Below are positions 1 through 12,960 of a DNA stretch of 64,000 nt, piece after piece. The stretch spans positions 11,042,494 through 11,106,493 of the forward strand of contig OW121853.1 of the NCBI GenBank assembly GCA_933228895.1, in the 5' to 3' direction. Both the position numbers and the translations under genes were made by a program. How positions within the stretch are numbered: the stretch's first letter is position 1; the number at the start of each line of letters is the position of its first letter. The notes beneath the pieces are model-generated. The model searched no databases. It worked only from the letters and a program-made list of their open reading frames with translations, and was not told the DNA's origin. Source of the stretch: Platycnemis pennipes. Its lineage: Eukaryota; Arthropoda; Insecta; Odonata; Platycnemididae.

Positions 1-202
1 GGACAGAGGGAAGGGACCGAGGCGCCACGGAACACACTTTTCTTTTTCGGGAAACGTCTTAGCCAAACATGTTTTTACGAAAACTGCCGAAACGACGAGG
101 AAGTAGCGAAATTTTAAGACGGGGAGAACGTGAAACGAGAGCGCTTAAGGCCGCTCGCTCTAGCCGCCTTTTCTCTCTTTTTTTTCCTCAAGTAATGGTT
201 AT

Positions 203-472
203 CCTAATTACCCTGGGCACTCGATCGAGGAGCTGCTGGAATTGGAAAAAAAACAGCGAGGTCCTAATTACAAATGCAAATTTCCCCGGAGCGGAGAAGG
301 ATACAGAGGTGGGAGATAAAGGAGGGTGAAGATGTGAGAGGGACGGAGACCTAATTGAGAAAGCACGTAAGTTATGCGAGTTCCGAGTGGGGGAATTTTT
401 CTCCAAGGGAAATGCATGGCCCGGTAATGACATTTTAATTGTTTTCAAGATGCATCGCCCGTTCCTAATTAC
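203..472. promoter_or_regulatory. Cluster of CCTAATTAC sites with an octamer
   Basis: The 9-mer CCTAATTAC occurs three times in one orientation at 203-211, 263-271 and 464-472. A perfect octamer ATGCAAAT is at 274-281. TAATTA is a homeodomain core and ATGCAAAT a POU-factor site, so an enhancer is possible. No gene is seen nearby to link it to. Confidence 0.25.
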
Positions 473-844
473 CGTCGATAGACCTATTGGTAAAAATCGA
501 CAGAATTGTAAGGATGAATTTCAGGCGGAGGATTAAAATTTTGTCGCCTAGCTCAAGTCTGAACATTCCGTAGCCACAGAGAAGAGTAACGGCATTCAAA
601 AATAAGAACAAGAAATCGTGTATTAATATAATCAATTCTAACCCGCAAGCGAAGATGGGAGCTCGGAAAGGTCATGATGACTTTCAAAAGTCACATCCGG
701 ATCGATAACTTGAAAACGCGTCCTCATGACCATCGCCAAGAAATTCCAGAATAGTAGGGGTGGGTAACAAGAGTACTGACCACCCAACCTAAGAGATCGG
801 ACTATAGAACCGGCACAAATTCCATCCTTCATTCGGATGCTGTG

Positions 845-1000
845 TGGAGAGCATTGCTGGTTCAGTACTCCGTCCATCGGATGGGACGTAGAGCTAAGGT
901 CTCCGTGGAGGCTTTCGGCAAGAGCAAGCTGATTACGACGCCAGGTTTAACTCCACCCTTCCATTCCCATCCTTACAATCCCTCCTCTCGGTCCGAGGCA
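845..1000 (+). repeat. LINE or SINE 3' tail fragment, GGATGGGACGT family
   Basis: Contains AGTACTCCGTCC, CGGATGGGACGT and a run ending in CCACCCTTCC. The same blocks recur at 15005-15130, at 29272-29415 in reverse, partly at 34985-35030, and in the tail of the SINE at 47985-48160. No protein-coding part is visible. The recurrence supports a dispersed retroelement tail shared by LINE and SINE copies. Confidence 0.5.
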
Positions 1001-1560
1001 TCTTTACGTGCGGCACAAGACACCAAGGGAGAATGCTAGGACATAGTCCGAGTAAGTGTAATAATATTTATAACAGCAACACATTTACGCATCGAAGAAA
1101 GGTGTCTGCTTGTTGAAACTAATATATTTCCTTTGAAATATACAACACAAGAGCATAATCTACTTAATCTTACGATGGAATTGCATTTTAAAAAATAAAA
1201 TATGATTTCAAATACATTTTTTATGGTAATGCATTTACCACAAGGGTGAAAAGCAAGTGAAATAAAAACGATATTAAGATCAGCAAAGTTCAGGGCATCT
1301 TGAGTTTCGTCATCATGTGGAAGTAAGAAAAAGCTTCCAAGCGTTTAAAATTGATTGAGAAGGTAGTATCGAAACACGTGCATTTGACGTGACCTTCAAG
1401 CAGCATCCCTGATTGGATCAGAATTGTAGAAAAGCCGTAGAAAACTTTTATCCCCACCTCTTTAATAATTTATTCCAGCCTTCCCGGAAAGCATCCGCGG
1501 GCAATTTTACCCATCTAGAAGAAATAAAAAGAAATAAATAATTTAAAAAAACGTAAAAAT
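1001..1560. other. AT-rich intergenic stretch
   Basis: No gene, RNA or recognisable repeat seen. Confidence 0.4.
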
Positions 1561-2760
1561 TGAGTCAGGGTAGAAAAGGGGAATGAAAGATGGAGAGAGA
1601 GAGAGAGGGAGAAAATTCCCCTGAGGAAAAATAAAGAGAAAAGTCTTTAGGGCTCTTTAATCATGAATCGGAAAGAAGTTCAAAATGGCTCAGGCATGAA
1701 TTAGAAACAAGATGGGATGATGAAGAAAAAGGCATAAGGGCGTCGACAGAAAGCGTGGAGGAGAGAAAGAAGTATGAGTAGAAGGGAGAGACGAGAGGAA
1801 GAGGAGGGAGAGAATGGGAGAGGAGGGCAGGAGAGGGAGAGAACGGGGCATTCAGGGATAGTTGGTCGGGGCAATAATTAGACCATCCGTTACGCCATGT
1901 CTTTTTATTCGCCATCACCTTCCCCAAGAGCCTCCTCCTCCTCCCCTTCACCCTGCCCCCTCCCCCAGCCACCCCCCCTCGGCCTGAAACCAAGTCTCCC
2001 TCCTCCATAATTCCTCTCTTCTTCCCTAACTGCACTGAATACTTCTCCTCCGCCTCCCATCGGACCTCCATCTTAATTGTAGCATCGCTTGCGTAATAAG
2101 GGTACGTGGTGGGGGAGGGTTCCTCCCCCTTAAACCCTCGCCCCCCCCGCCCCTGGAAGCTCTTGCAGGCCGGCCCACGCCCTTCCCCTCCCCCGCTCGG
2201 CCGACCAACGCACCCTCGCAAAGGGCGAGGCGAAATAACAAGCCCCCACCACCCCCACAGGAATTAGGAAAAATTAAAAACTTCCACTCAAATGGGGAAA
2301 TAATGACGCGTTAAAAATAATAACTTTACGGAGGGTGAGGGCGGGTTATAGTTTAGAGAGTAAGAGGGTTATTAATTTTAATTATTAATTATTTTTTCAC
2401 TCTCTGCCTACTTTTTCCCGAGCAGGGTGAAAGGAAAGATATCGGAGAAACGTACGACTTGAGAGGGGGAGTGGAGTGGAGAATCGTGGGAGGTGGGGGG
2501 AGGAGGAACGGAGGGAGGAAGTAAGACGGAGCGCCGAAAAGGAAAATTCTCGGAGGAGCGCCGGTGTTCCTCGCTCTCTTTTTTTATTTTATGCGTTCGA
2601 ACAAAAGAGAGGCGTAATTTTTAAGGTGTTGCTGCGGAGGTGGGAGCGAGGATTGCCCTCGAGAGAAAGGCGAGTCGTGGGAGGCACAGGGGTGGGTGAG
2701 GGGAGCGAGTAATTGTCGGCAGGGGGTGCGGGGGTGGAAGGAGGGGGGGGGGAGTGTCGC
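1560..2760. other. GC-rich polypurine/polypyrimidine block
   Basis: The plus strand is purine-rich at 1560-1860 (with a GA microsatellite near 1591-1608), C/T-rich at 1910-2240, then G/A-rich at 2460-2755. Long open frames here come from the base bias and have no recognisable domains, so no gene is called. Confidence 0.5.
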
Positions 2761-2939
2761 TCCTGTCCTTATCGGGGGCTGGCAGATTCCTATCTGACAA
2801 TGTGTCCTGCTTCCGCTTCCCCCGTTTCTCCCGACGCTGCCGACCCCTTCCCACCCCACAATCAACACTGGGCACGACGAGGAACCTTTTAATGTTCGTG
2901 ACGTGCTATATTCACGAATGGAGAAAGCTACCGTAGGGC

Positions 2940-4700
2940 CGGAGTGTATGCAACCGATTTGAACTTTCCGTTTCCCTTAAATGAAAATCTTATATGAAAA
3001 ATATCTTTTAGATGCAGACACGATATGAAGCATTTTAATGTTTCCTATAATAATGAACTAAGCAACAATGTATGTAAATTAAAACACGAAATTAATACTT
3101 TAGAACTCGATGATAGCCATAAGGACATGGAAGTTCATTACAAAAGCAGCGATAATGCCCAGATATCATTACTCAACTGCTTAAAGATTCGATTTTAGTA
3201 GGTATTAATAAAATAAATATATCATTATATTAATATTATAAATATTCAAAGGGTTTCAAAGACAGGGACTTGAAACAAAATTTCAGAATCGCATTATTTT
3301 CCAGCAATTTTTTGCTGATTAATCTGATTCTAATTCTGATTTTCAGATTAAACATAAGGATATTTTAAGCGGATTCTTTTATTTTCTTTGTTGATGCTCC
3401 AAACAAAACAATGAACCTGAGAGATATTATTATTAAATTGACATAATTTTCATTACAAATAACAACATACAGTATTCAAAGTACAGCCCTGGTTTTCGTT
3501 CAGGCTTGGGACTAACGTATGATTCCAATATTTCCTCCGATATTCCTCACCATCACCAGTCATCAATCCCGAGATAACTATGACGCAGCGCTGCACACTA
3601 TTCTTCAATTGGCTGACATATACATATCTACAATTACATGATTCTTCTCCCTCACATCTTTCTACCACGTGTCCCATACATCTCACACGATGTCTTCCGC
3701 TGTCAATCATCCCATTCACTTATTCCTTGACGTATTTTGGCATTTTTCTCTGCCAGAAGACCATGAATTAAGATATAGCCTGCAAGGTTCTTCGATATTC
3801 TTGCTAGTTTTTTTTATCGGTTACTCTCCCAGTCATCATAGCACTTCTTTAGTTATTTGGAATATCACTTTTACCTTCATCGTCCTTTTCTAATACCACA
3901 CTGCATTAAATTCTTCAACCTTCAAAGCTTATCAAAGCCCTCAAGCCGTTCTGCTAGGGTTACTGTTCATGAGCAGAAAAATAACATGTTATGAGCAAAC
4001 CCAGGATACAAATAGGAGTTTTGCTTGTGAATGCTGTTAAGTCAAATGATAGTCCATGTCACCTGCTAGCCATCTTCCATAAGAACTTCTAGTTATATTA
4101 TAACTCGGGGTGACTCGGGAGATTTATTAGAGAGAGAGTTTGTATGTAGCCAGAAAGTTTTTTAGTGCACAATAAATAAAATCCAACTGATAACTAAATA
4201 ACAAAAGCTGTAAGTTATTACAACTATCAGAATTTCTTAAAAATCGATATTAAATTAGGGGAGGATAAATATACCCCTACTGTCAATGGTAAAAGCTACT
4301 GAAGTTTTCTGCCTATTATGGGAGTAATTATTATCTAAACCTGTCGAATCGACTTCAATTTCGAATGCTATGACAGTCAACTATTGCCAAAATCCTATTC
4401 CAAATGCTCTTTGATAGAAGACTGGTAAATGAGCGGAGCTCAACTGCCCAGAGAATGATGTCGGATGGTATTTCACGGGTCGAGCATCGAAACATCAGCT
4501 ATTTTGGATTACCAGGCCCGAGGAAAACCAGAGATTTTCTCGAGCAACTCTGCCGGGAATGTACACGCCCTTATTACAATTGAAAGAAACTTTAAATGAA
4601 TATATTCGCTACAACAAAGCCCAAACATATTCAACAGCCGAAGGTCGTAATAATCTGGAATTACATGAGCCTTTAATATAAAAAGAGGGAGAGTGAAGTA
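2940..4700. other. AT-rich intergenic stretch
   Basis: Nothing firmly identified. Short open frames at 3453-3893 have no recognised homology. The base composition suits unconstrained intergenic DNA or very old repeats. Confidence 0.4.
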
Positions 4701-4789
4701 ATTGGGAAGCACAGAGATCCTTACACATTTAAGTACGGGCGCCAGTGATATTGTGCACGCCCCCGAAATACGGTCCAGGGGTTTCGCCT

Positions 4790-5620
4790 TTTATCCGCAG
4801 GATTTGGTCATACCCCCTTCGCCCACCCCCTCCTGCAATTCTCATCTCTTCAGCCCGGACCACTCCCTCTGCCCGATATCTCTCCACCCTTATCTCCCTC
4901 TTTTTATCCCCATTTCCCCCAAAGAACTCTCTTCCTTTTTGAATCTTTTTACCCCTTTTAATTTTATGCGAGCGTTTTAATGAATGCTTTCGTATTATTA
5001 GAGAGAGGAGGAAGCCTCTTCTTCCTTCCCTCCAAGCTCCCTCCCCCCCTTCCTTCACCCCCACTCCCCATCTTTGCCTGGAATTTTTCACTCCCCCCCG
5101 CTCATTTCTGCAGCTCCTTACTTTAAAAGGGACGGAGGAAGCGAGGAATCTTATTTTTCTTCGCAAGAATTTTCCTCACAGCGCTGCGTGTAGTTCCCGG
5201 AGGTGTCTAATAAAAAGTACAAGACAGTAGTGAGGTTTGTATGTCTGTTTTTGGTATTTTTTAATTATTCCGTCGCTTCCTCCTCGGCTCCATTTGCCTA
5301 CCTACCGGCCATCCCGTCCCCACACCTCACACCCCTTTTCCCACCGCACACACACAGATGCACAACACATAGGCACCGGTATTCCCACTTCCAGAAGAAA
5401 CTTGGGCTTTTCAGATGCCGTCCTGTTAAAAATATGCATTCATCTAAGATTAAAAGTTTCCGCGGTTTCCCGCACCCTCGCCTTTATTTTTTTCCGCAGG
5501 TTAGAACTCCTTATTTGCTTTGATCTACGACGCCTCCCCACTCCACGTCCCCTATCTCCCTCCCCTCCCTCTGCTATCCACCGCGTCGCCTTTTCCCTCT
5601 CGGCGCCCGTCAAGCGTTTT
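4790..5620. other. C/T-rich block
   Basis: The plus strand carries long C/T runs at 4810-4930, 5010-5100 and 5270-5350, with TTTTAA patches between. Open frames are low-complexity (Pro, Ser) and not supported as genes. Confidence 0.45.
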
Positions 5621-5649
5621 AAACTCTAACTTTTGGCATTTTTCGCCGC

Positions 5650-5884
5650 CTAGCGAGCGGTAGAGATGGAATCTTGGGGAATGACAATACAACTTACTTT
5701 TGCGGAGGTGCGGCCAAGAGAATTTGTGGCGAGGGGGAGCTCTGTATGGCGATCATTTTTATTTGTAACCCATCCGCGAAATGTGCAGCGCCATAAATTT
5801 AACTTCAACCTTCCTCCGCACGAGGAACTAGTGAGCCGTAAAACTATCCATTTTCCTCCGCGACAACTGAACAATTCTTACTAG
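5650..5884. other. Segment open on both strands, possibly conserved
   Basis: About 72 codons are open on the plus strand and 74 on the minus strand with no low-complexity bias, unlike the flanking C/T tracts. No protein family is recognised. It could be an exon, a conserved non-coding element or chance. Confidence 0.2.
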
Positions 5885-7300
5885 TCATCTGGCTTAATGC
5901 GGAGTATTCTATCAATCACTCACACCGACCGGAGAAGGTATATATTTTCAAGCTTAGCACATATCATTCGCGAATTAACAGTACTCACAATGGAAGCAGT
6001 GAGTAATGCAAATGTTAGTTTTATTGCCTAACAAAACAAAAAGCAACTGAGCTTGAATTGCTACTCTCCAACGGTGTATCGTAGCTTGAAACAATAATTT
6101 TATATGCATGCAAGGTATTCATTCATTTCCCCTCGTGCAAAGCAATAAAATGCATGAAAATTGACATTACAGATTAAATTTAGCATGTTAGAGAATTTTG
6201 AAATAATCTACCTATGATACGTAATATTCATTTATGCTATGATTTAAAATGAGAGAAATTAAGCCATTAGTTTTTATTTTATCCTAGTAAAAATGACCAC
6301 CAGTAAGATATTACATTATTATCTTGGAGTTTTGATGGATGGATTGCTATTAATTTTCAACAAACTGTACTTTTTACGGGCAAATATATTTATGTATGAT
6401 AAAAATTTCATTCACACGAGGCAATAATTAAATATCATATATCAATAATAAGTAAACGTTGTTACGTAACAATATATTCACGTCAACCCAATTTGGGGTC
6501 TAGGTTTGGCACATAAAAATTCTCTATCGAGTGCCCATGCAAGTTCTTAAGCCAAATCTTTCCCATACGCAATAAAATTAATATCCTCATCTATAATTAA
6601 CTATACATCATGTGATTTTTAAATTTCATGTTTCTAGATGAAAAGTAGAAGTTGTGGGATATTTTTATGCTGGTATCTATACTAGAGGTATATTTTTGGT
6701 ATATATTCTTTCATATTTTAAACAACAGAGTTGTGATGAAAATAAGCTAATATTGTAATTAGTAACCTTATTTTTTAGCTGAGTTTTTCCCTCTTTGATC
6801 AAATGTATTGAATGCTTGTCATTAAACGGGTAACAGTTAATGACTAATATTCATTCACTAATTCTTTTATTCCTATACCACTACCAAAAAGCAGAAATGT
6901 TTCATTGATACCTTTCCTTTAATCACCCTTTTTCGCGCTAATCGATTCCCTAACTCCTTTATATGTGATAAACATAGCAATTAAAAATCTAATACTACGC
7001 ACAGATATACACTTGAAGGGCATATACTTGAGAATATTGGGTTACTATCTATGAATAGAGGGAAGATAAATGAATGAGAAATAAGATTTTTTGATATATT
7101 GGGATTTTTCCTCTGCATAATCGTTATCTTCGTATCAACCCATTACGGCAAACGTTATCTACCCATAACACATAATATAATTCGCTATCCTCAACGAATT
7201 CCAAGATTTATTTCCGTCTGCCGGTTGTATTCCAAGAATCTTTACCTCCGCGCCGGGGTGTCTACTGGTCCTTGTTCTACCAGAGAACCTTTAAAGTGCT
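5885..7300. other. AT-rich intergenic stretch
   Basis: Very AT-rich with no gene, RNA or identifiable transposon. Confidence 0.4.
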
Positions 7301-7309
7301 ATTCTTTGG

Positions 7310-7835
7310 CATTCCTCAGCTCCCTACCCTCCTCATTCCCATTCTCATTCCGTCATTCTCACCTCCCCACTCCAATTCAGGACTCCTCCTCTTCTTTCCT
7401 CCCTGCTCGTGTCCCCCCCTCCCGCCCCCATGAAAAAGCCCTCCAATTATTTTTCCCCGCATTCTTCCCGCCTTTATAAACCCTCCCTCCCCCGCGACAA
7501 CTCTCTTTCCTCCTCCACCAAGACAGGCGTCTCCTCGCCCGCCGCCTTCCCATCCACCCCTCTGCTTCCTCCCCCTTCCCCCGATGAGCGGCGACACCTC
7601 CCGAGGGAAAAACCCTCTCCGAGGAAATTGGAAAAATTTTCCGAAGGAGCCTCCGTGTCTGTGCCCGCCATTTTGGACGTCCTGAAGCCCCATCCTCCCC
7701 CGCCCTGCTACCGTATTCCTCGATCCCTCCTCTCCAACCCCTTTTTCCTCCAGATCCCTCTTTACAATTCCCCCGCACTCTGTACCTGCCCGTCTTTCAA
7801 ATTGTTCAAAACGCAATGTAGAAGCGAGTAGGACG
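7310..7835. other. C/T-rich block
   Basis: Strong pyrimidine bias on the plus strand, ending near a T8 run at 7843-7850. Overlapping frames of 130-166 codons on both strands are biased (Pro/Ser, or Gly/Arg/Glu on the reverse) and have no domain, so they are treated as composition artefacts. Confidence 0.45.
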
Positions 7836-7916
7836 ATGGGGTTTTTTTTTCTGTAAGGGAATGGGCAAAAATTTTACTGAGGACAATGAAATCAAAGAAT
7901 TAATGGGACGTGGGAT

Positions 7917-8159
7917 CACTCACTCAGTGATTCAACCCGAAGGCTGGTTTTGACAGGTGAGGATAGAGCTCACCCTGGACTAAGCCACAGGCATGTGAAT
8001 TTCACACATTCAGGGTAGGGGGGCCAGTTCCTTCCCCTGGGCCACCTTGCACTCCGAGGATTTTTTGTTCAGGGGCGTTCAAAGGCTTCACCTGGATTTG
8101 AACCCGGGAGCCTTCGATCAGTAGCCAAGCACTCCCTCCAATAGGCTACCACGCTCCCC
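7917..8159 (-). mobile_element. tRNA-derived SINE, family A, copy 1
   Basis: Reading the minus strand, the element starts GGGGAGCGTGGTAGCC and has pol III promoter-like boxes; the B box resembles GGTTCAAATCC. A body with GGGGCAG-type runs follows. It is flanked by a perfect 12-bp target duplication GGGACGTGGGAT (7905-7916 and 8160-8171), the mark of LINE-driven retroposition. Copies at 43117 and 51208 share head and body. Confidence 0.88.
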
Positions 8160-8171
8160 GGGACGTGGGAT

Positions 8172-10030
8172 ACTAATCGAGATATGGAAATAACATGCAT
8201 ATGAAATGCGAGGATATAGGAAATTTTGGGGATTGGCATTGGTAGAGTATTTTTTCTCTTTTAGATTTCTTCCACTGGTAACTTATTTATACTACGGCTG
8301 TTCGCTGCAGTACGCTTCCGAACCGACATTAAATAACTTCGATTTTCCATAAAGACTAAACTTTGAAACTATTGGATATGAAAAAGGGATCATCCGGAAT
8401 CCGTGTTGGGTTTCAACATTATTATCTCTGGAAAAAAAATTCCTGCTTAGTTTTGGAATGTACCAAATATACCTTGTCTACTTAGCAAACAGTAATCAAA
8501 TAAACTAACAAATTCATAAACTACATTCGACTTAGGTGAGTTTAAAGTAAAATAAAAACAAATACTAATTAGCAATTGAAAAACAGCCGGAAGAGTAAAA
8601 GGCATTTTGACAATTGACCGAGGAGTCGTAGGTTCAAAGAGAGAAGGAGAACAGGATTGGCCTACTGCACTCTATATCCATGGTTTTTAAAACTATACCT
8701 AAGTGTTCTAAGAAAAACCGGGCGATACAGGAAAAGTGCTGGGCGAGAAAATAACAAGTATAGGAATTTGAGTTTACTCTGTTATTCAGTAATATTATTG
8801 AAAAATTTTAATATCACACAAAATCTGAAACAAGAGCAATATTGGAAAGATTTAGGAGGTCACCATTATCACTGTTCTATCTTAACTACACGCCTGCTCA
8901 AGAGGTCAATGAAGAAAAAAATGGCGTTCATAATACATGAGCAAGCATTTATACAGCGTCCATTACTTTTCTTGAGCACATTAATGCATTTAACTAGCAA
9001 TCACCTCCTGATTTAACAGTTATCTCAACAGGCTGATAGTTTTAGACAACCTTTACATTCATTTATGATAACAAAACAGATCTTATTCTCCTGAAAGGAC
9101 AGTTCCTCATTTCCTAGGGGAAAAGTAATTATCAGTATTACCCCCATGTCAAACAATGCATATTTTTATAGAAAGTTCTGCTTAGGTATAATTATAGTTA
9201 ATTGAACTTACATCATCTACACTAATGGAATGGAAATCCTAAACAAAGATGTGAACCCTTAAATTTTGACACACGTAACTTCTAGCAAGTGGATGAGAGC
9301 TTAATTTAACGACCAGTATGTCTAAATCAAATAAACGCAAATCAAAGCTTTATGCTTCAAAAATCTAATTTTTTTTATTTACTGAAAAATAAACGACTTC
9401 ATCACCGTATGTTGCTTTTGTTAAAAATGAAATAAATTACACTTGGAACAGTCCAATGAAGGTTTAGCGGCGATAATCCTTTTTTCGAGACAAATAAAAA
9501 AAATTGATACATTTGGTCATTAATGCATCCGCTACGTAAAAAGAATGCAGAGCCATTAAAATGTTATATAAAGGTATTTAAGATGACCTCCTGAAAATCA
9601 CATCATACACTACCTATATAACATCAGTATTAACATATGTGAGGAAAAATGTTACATAAATACACAAAGGGAAAGAATATGAGCATATCCGGTATTCAGC
9701 GTTCAGGGCGTGATTTTAGGGTGGTAATTGAATAAATGAGGTAAAATCAATGACTTCTAGGATTTAAGAACATCAGTGTTTCAAAAACAAAGACATTCAA
9801 AGGGTGCGTGCAGCTTTCGACTGAAAGTTTAGAGAGGTATGATAAAAAACAATAAAGTCAACGAGGTATACCGCGGAAAGAATACCACAGGTATACCGGT
9901 ATTGGAAGAAAGGATAAAGTGGTGGAGTTGGATGTTGAAGAAAGGGGTAAACCGTGAGAGAGACTGGTCTGGGAATGTAAGTAGTTCGGCCGAGGGGTCT
10001 TAGATTCAGGCTGTTCTTTGGGGAGAATTG
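8172..10030. other. AT-rich intergenic stretch
   Basis: No gene, RNA or transposon identified. A 119-codon open frame at 8657-9016 shows no recognisable family. Confidence 0.35.
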
Positions 10031-10039
10031 CTGGGCAGT

Positions 10040-10680
10040 TTGGTAACTGCTGTTTCCTCAGGAAAGGAACAGGAGGGGGAGAAGGTGGAGTGGTTGAGGC
10101 GGGAGGGAGAAAACGCACGGCACGCCTACGTACCCTAGGATCCATTGGGGAGTAGGCTCCCGTCGGGTGCGAGAAACGCCTGGGAAAGAGAGGAAAGAAA
10201 GGAGCAGCGAAATAATAATCATAGTTCGGAAAAACGATGTCTTTCTGTGCCGTTTCTTCGAGTGATACCATCTCCCTCCACTCCGCCCGGCACTCACTCT
10301 TTTACCTCCTTCCTCGCAAAAGGAGGAAGGGAGAGGGGGGGGGGCGCAGGGCGCCTTATCTTTTTTCTTCCATTTTCTCATCCATTATGTTCGGGAGTGT
10401 TTTTTCACTCGCCCGACGATAAAACTTTGGGCCGGAAATGGCGAAAAAAGGAAAGGGGAAGAAAATATAAAAAAGACGTCATTTCAGCTGCGCAGCCCGG
10501 GAAGACGGAGGAGGGTCTTTTTCCTCTCCCCCCGTTCCACCCCCCCCCCCCCCACCACGTCCCGCACCCCTTCTGCCGCTCTCCCACCCCACACCCCCTC
10601 CCTTCCCCCCCACTCCTCCTCCTGGCTCCCCGATGCCGGTTCTTCGTTTCCATGACATCTTATTTTTTATCGCTTTGATG
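10040..10680. other. Purine-rich then C-rich block
   Basis: The plus strand is G/A-rich at 10060-10350 and C-rich at 10510-10620, including C15 near 10540. Overlapping long frames on both strands have biased composition and no domains. Confidence 0.45.
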
Positions 10681-10739
10681 TCCCTTTTCCTTCCAGTCCT
10701 TTCTTTTTTTAATTAAAAATTACGTCTCGTGCAAAATCA

Positions 10740-10949
10740 TTAGCGGCGAATGATTAAAAGTAGTTCGGAATTTTCCACCAGACTTACTTTAGAAAAGAGC
10801 CGAGAGGGACCCTTGCGCTTAACAATGCTCGATACGAATTTAAATGTACAACAAGTAGAACGGCGCTCCGATAGTAAAATGGATTCTGCGGAAAGCGATT
10901 TCTCAGTTCCACCCAAAGAAGCAAAGGAATTCGACTGAATGGGAGTCAT
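10740..10949. other. Segment open on both strands, possibly conserved
   Basis: 62 codons are open on the plus strand (10750-10938) and 69 on the minus. The plus translation is mixed and soluble-looking, with many Ser, Glu and Arg residues. No family is recognised and no clear splice sites are seen. It could be an isolated exon, a conserved element or chance. Confidence 0.22.
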
Positions 10950-12540
10950 TTCTGCTTGAGAAAATTTAGTAAAATGAACATGATGCGTTATATTTAGTAT
11001 CTGTCACTCGATTCTTTTCGAAATAAAAAATTATTTACGGTAGTTATTCTCAAGGTCGCTGGATCATAGAGTTTCCATCCTTGATGATACTCAAGAAAAG
11101 AGAATTCCCATTTTTCTTTCCTTCACAAATGGTAATACTATTACGCAATCATTAATAGAAACGTTAAGGGTACGCTGAATCCCGATTCTTGAAATTGCAT
11201 CTGAGTGTCGAAATCTAATACATTAAACACCTTTTGGAGGTATAATGTTAAATATTAAAGTAATGCATTATTATTTTAGTCTCTGGGATTCCGTTTTTTC
11301 TCTATATTTAGTACCGCGGAAATTATATTCCAAATGATAAGTAAAAGATTTTTGCTCATCGCTGAGTTTGTAGCTTAGATAAATGTCTCCTTTGTAGCAC
11401 GGGCGTGTTGACGGCTGTGAAAATTCATAATCTATCTACCGTTCTGCCGTGACTTAACCTTAGTTGCACACGTCCTTAACTCTAAAAACAGTCATAAAAT
11501 TTAACAATTGCAAATTATCCGAAAGATATGTAAACATAACGTTAGTGACACGGTCGATCAACAGAATGAATTCGCTCTTGTTGTACGTTTTTTGGTGACC
11601 TATTTCGAACGAATTTACTCAAATGACACAAAATACATACGTATCTTTGTCGTATTTCGAAATCCTATGAATAAAAACTTTAAAGGGCCTTAAGTAAGAC
11701 TGAATACATTAAAAATATGGCTTTTGTAAATATAAAATTAAAGTTGAAAAAAATTGAAAACAAATAACACTCTTACGAAAACAACCTATTTTAACTGTCC
11801 AACCATTTAAAGTTCAATTAAATCGCAATGAGCTTCGTCAAAAATTTATTTTACGGCCTGTCCAATTCAATCCCTCGTTTAATAATATATCAATAAACCA
11901 AAAAGGACAGTGTTTGGGAGCAGAGTGAATCCCTGCAAAAGCATAATGCGTACAAAAACTATTTAGCATACGATAATCTCCATATTGAAGAACGCATTTC
12001 ACCTCAACAGTAGATATTTTTATAGTTTCCATGTCAAATTAATTATTTATGGGCACGGATTAAATTTCTACCCACTTAATTATGGAAAAAACTGTTAACC
12101 ACGAAGCTATTTTTCAGCATATCAAAACGGTCACACACAATCGCAAAAATGGTCACGCACAAAACAACAAAATAATGATAGGGGCAACAATTTACACGAT
12201 GACAACAGCAACAAGGGATGTTTAGAAAAAGTTCACTGAAGAGGAAATCGATTTCTTGCTCAAAACGTTAATTTTTCCCAGGGCAGTACCGACACATGCG
12301 CTGAATGGCTCCGACCAAACTTTTTCCCGTTCCTTTGCCGCAGTAGAAAGGGGAAATTCACGAGTTTCTCGGCAAAAACTCCCAACATCCTTTACTTTCG
12401 CCGTGAATGCATTTTATTCTCTTCACAAAGACGAAGAAGGAGAAAATGTTTCATAAACCCAAGAGAAAAAGAAGAGGAGCCATTCAGAGAAATTCTGTGG
12501 GCCATTAATTTCAGGTGCAAAGGAAAAGAAGTTGACCTTT
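10950..12540. other. AT-rich intergenic stretch
   Basis: Nothing supported. Confidence 0.4.
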
Positions 12541-12960
12541 CAACTTTCAAGCCTTCAAAACTACCGCCCCTACCCTTCATTTCCTCCTCCCCTCGTGCCC
12601 TCACTTTTAATCTCTTTTGCGTCATTTCGCTCTCCTCCACTCTCATCCCCCCCCGCCCTTCCATCCCCCCATTCAGATTTTTCCTCTCTCGAGTTTTAAA
12701 TGCCTTCCCCGAAATCCTCCTCTCCTTATTTTCTCTCCGCTGTTTCATTTTTATTAATATTCATTCGCCATTGGTTCCCTATTTTACAAACATGATTTTC
12801 CTCTCGCGTCTTCTTATCCCTCCCCCCTTATCTCATAGCCCTTTATTATTTTTACGTCCACCCCTCCCCCAGCGCCTTCCCCCGAAGCGAATTTTATTAT
12901 CCCCGCACACCGTAATGACATCAATCCCTCGTTACGCTAGCGCAGTTTTTTATCGAATGT
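12541..12960. other. C/T-rich block
   Basis: Pyrimidine-rich plus strand, similar to the blocks at 4.8, 7.3 and 10.5 kb. No gene supported. Confidence 0.4.

Noticed and set aside
1661..2875. Overlapping open frames of 71-186 codons on both strands
   Set aside because: They follow purine/pyrimidine bias, have low-complexity Gly/Arg or Pro/Ser composition and no domain.
7316..7831. Four overlapping frames of up to 166 codons
   Set aside because: Antisense shadows of a C/T tract with no motif or splice context.
9858..10678. Frames of 107-177 codons on both strands
   Set aside because: Composition artefacts of the purine- and C-rich block.
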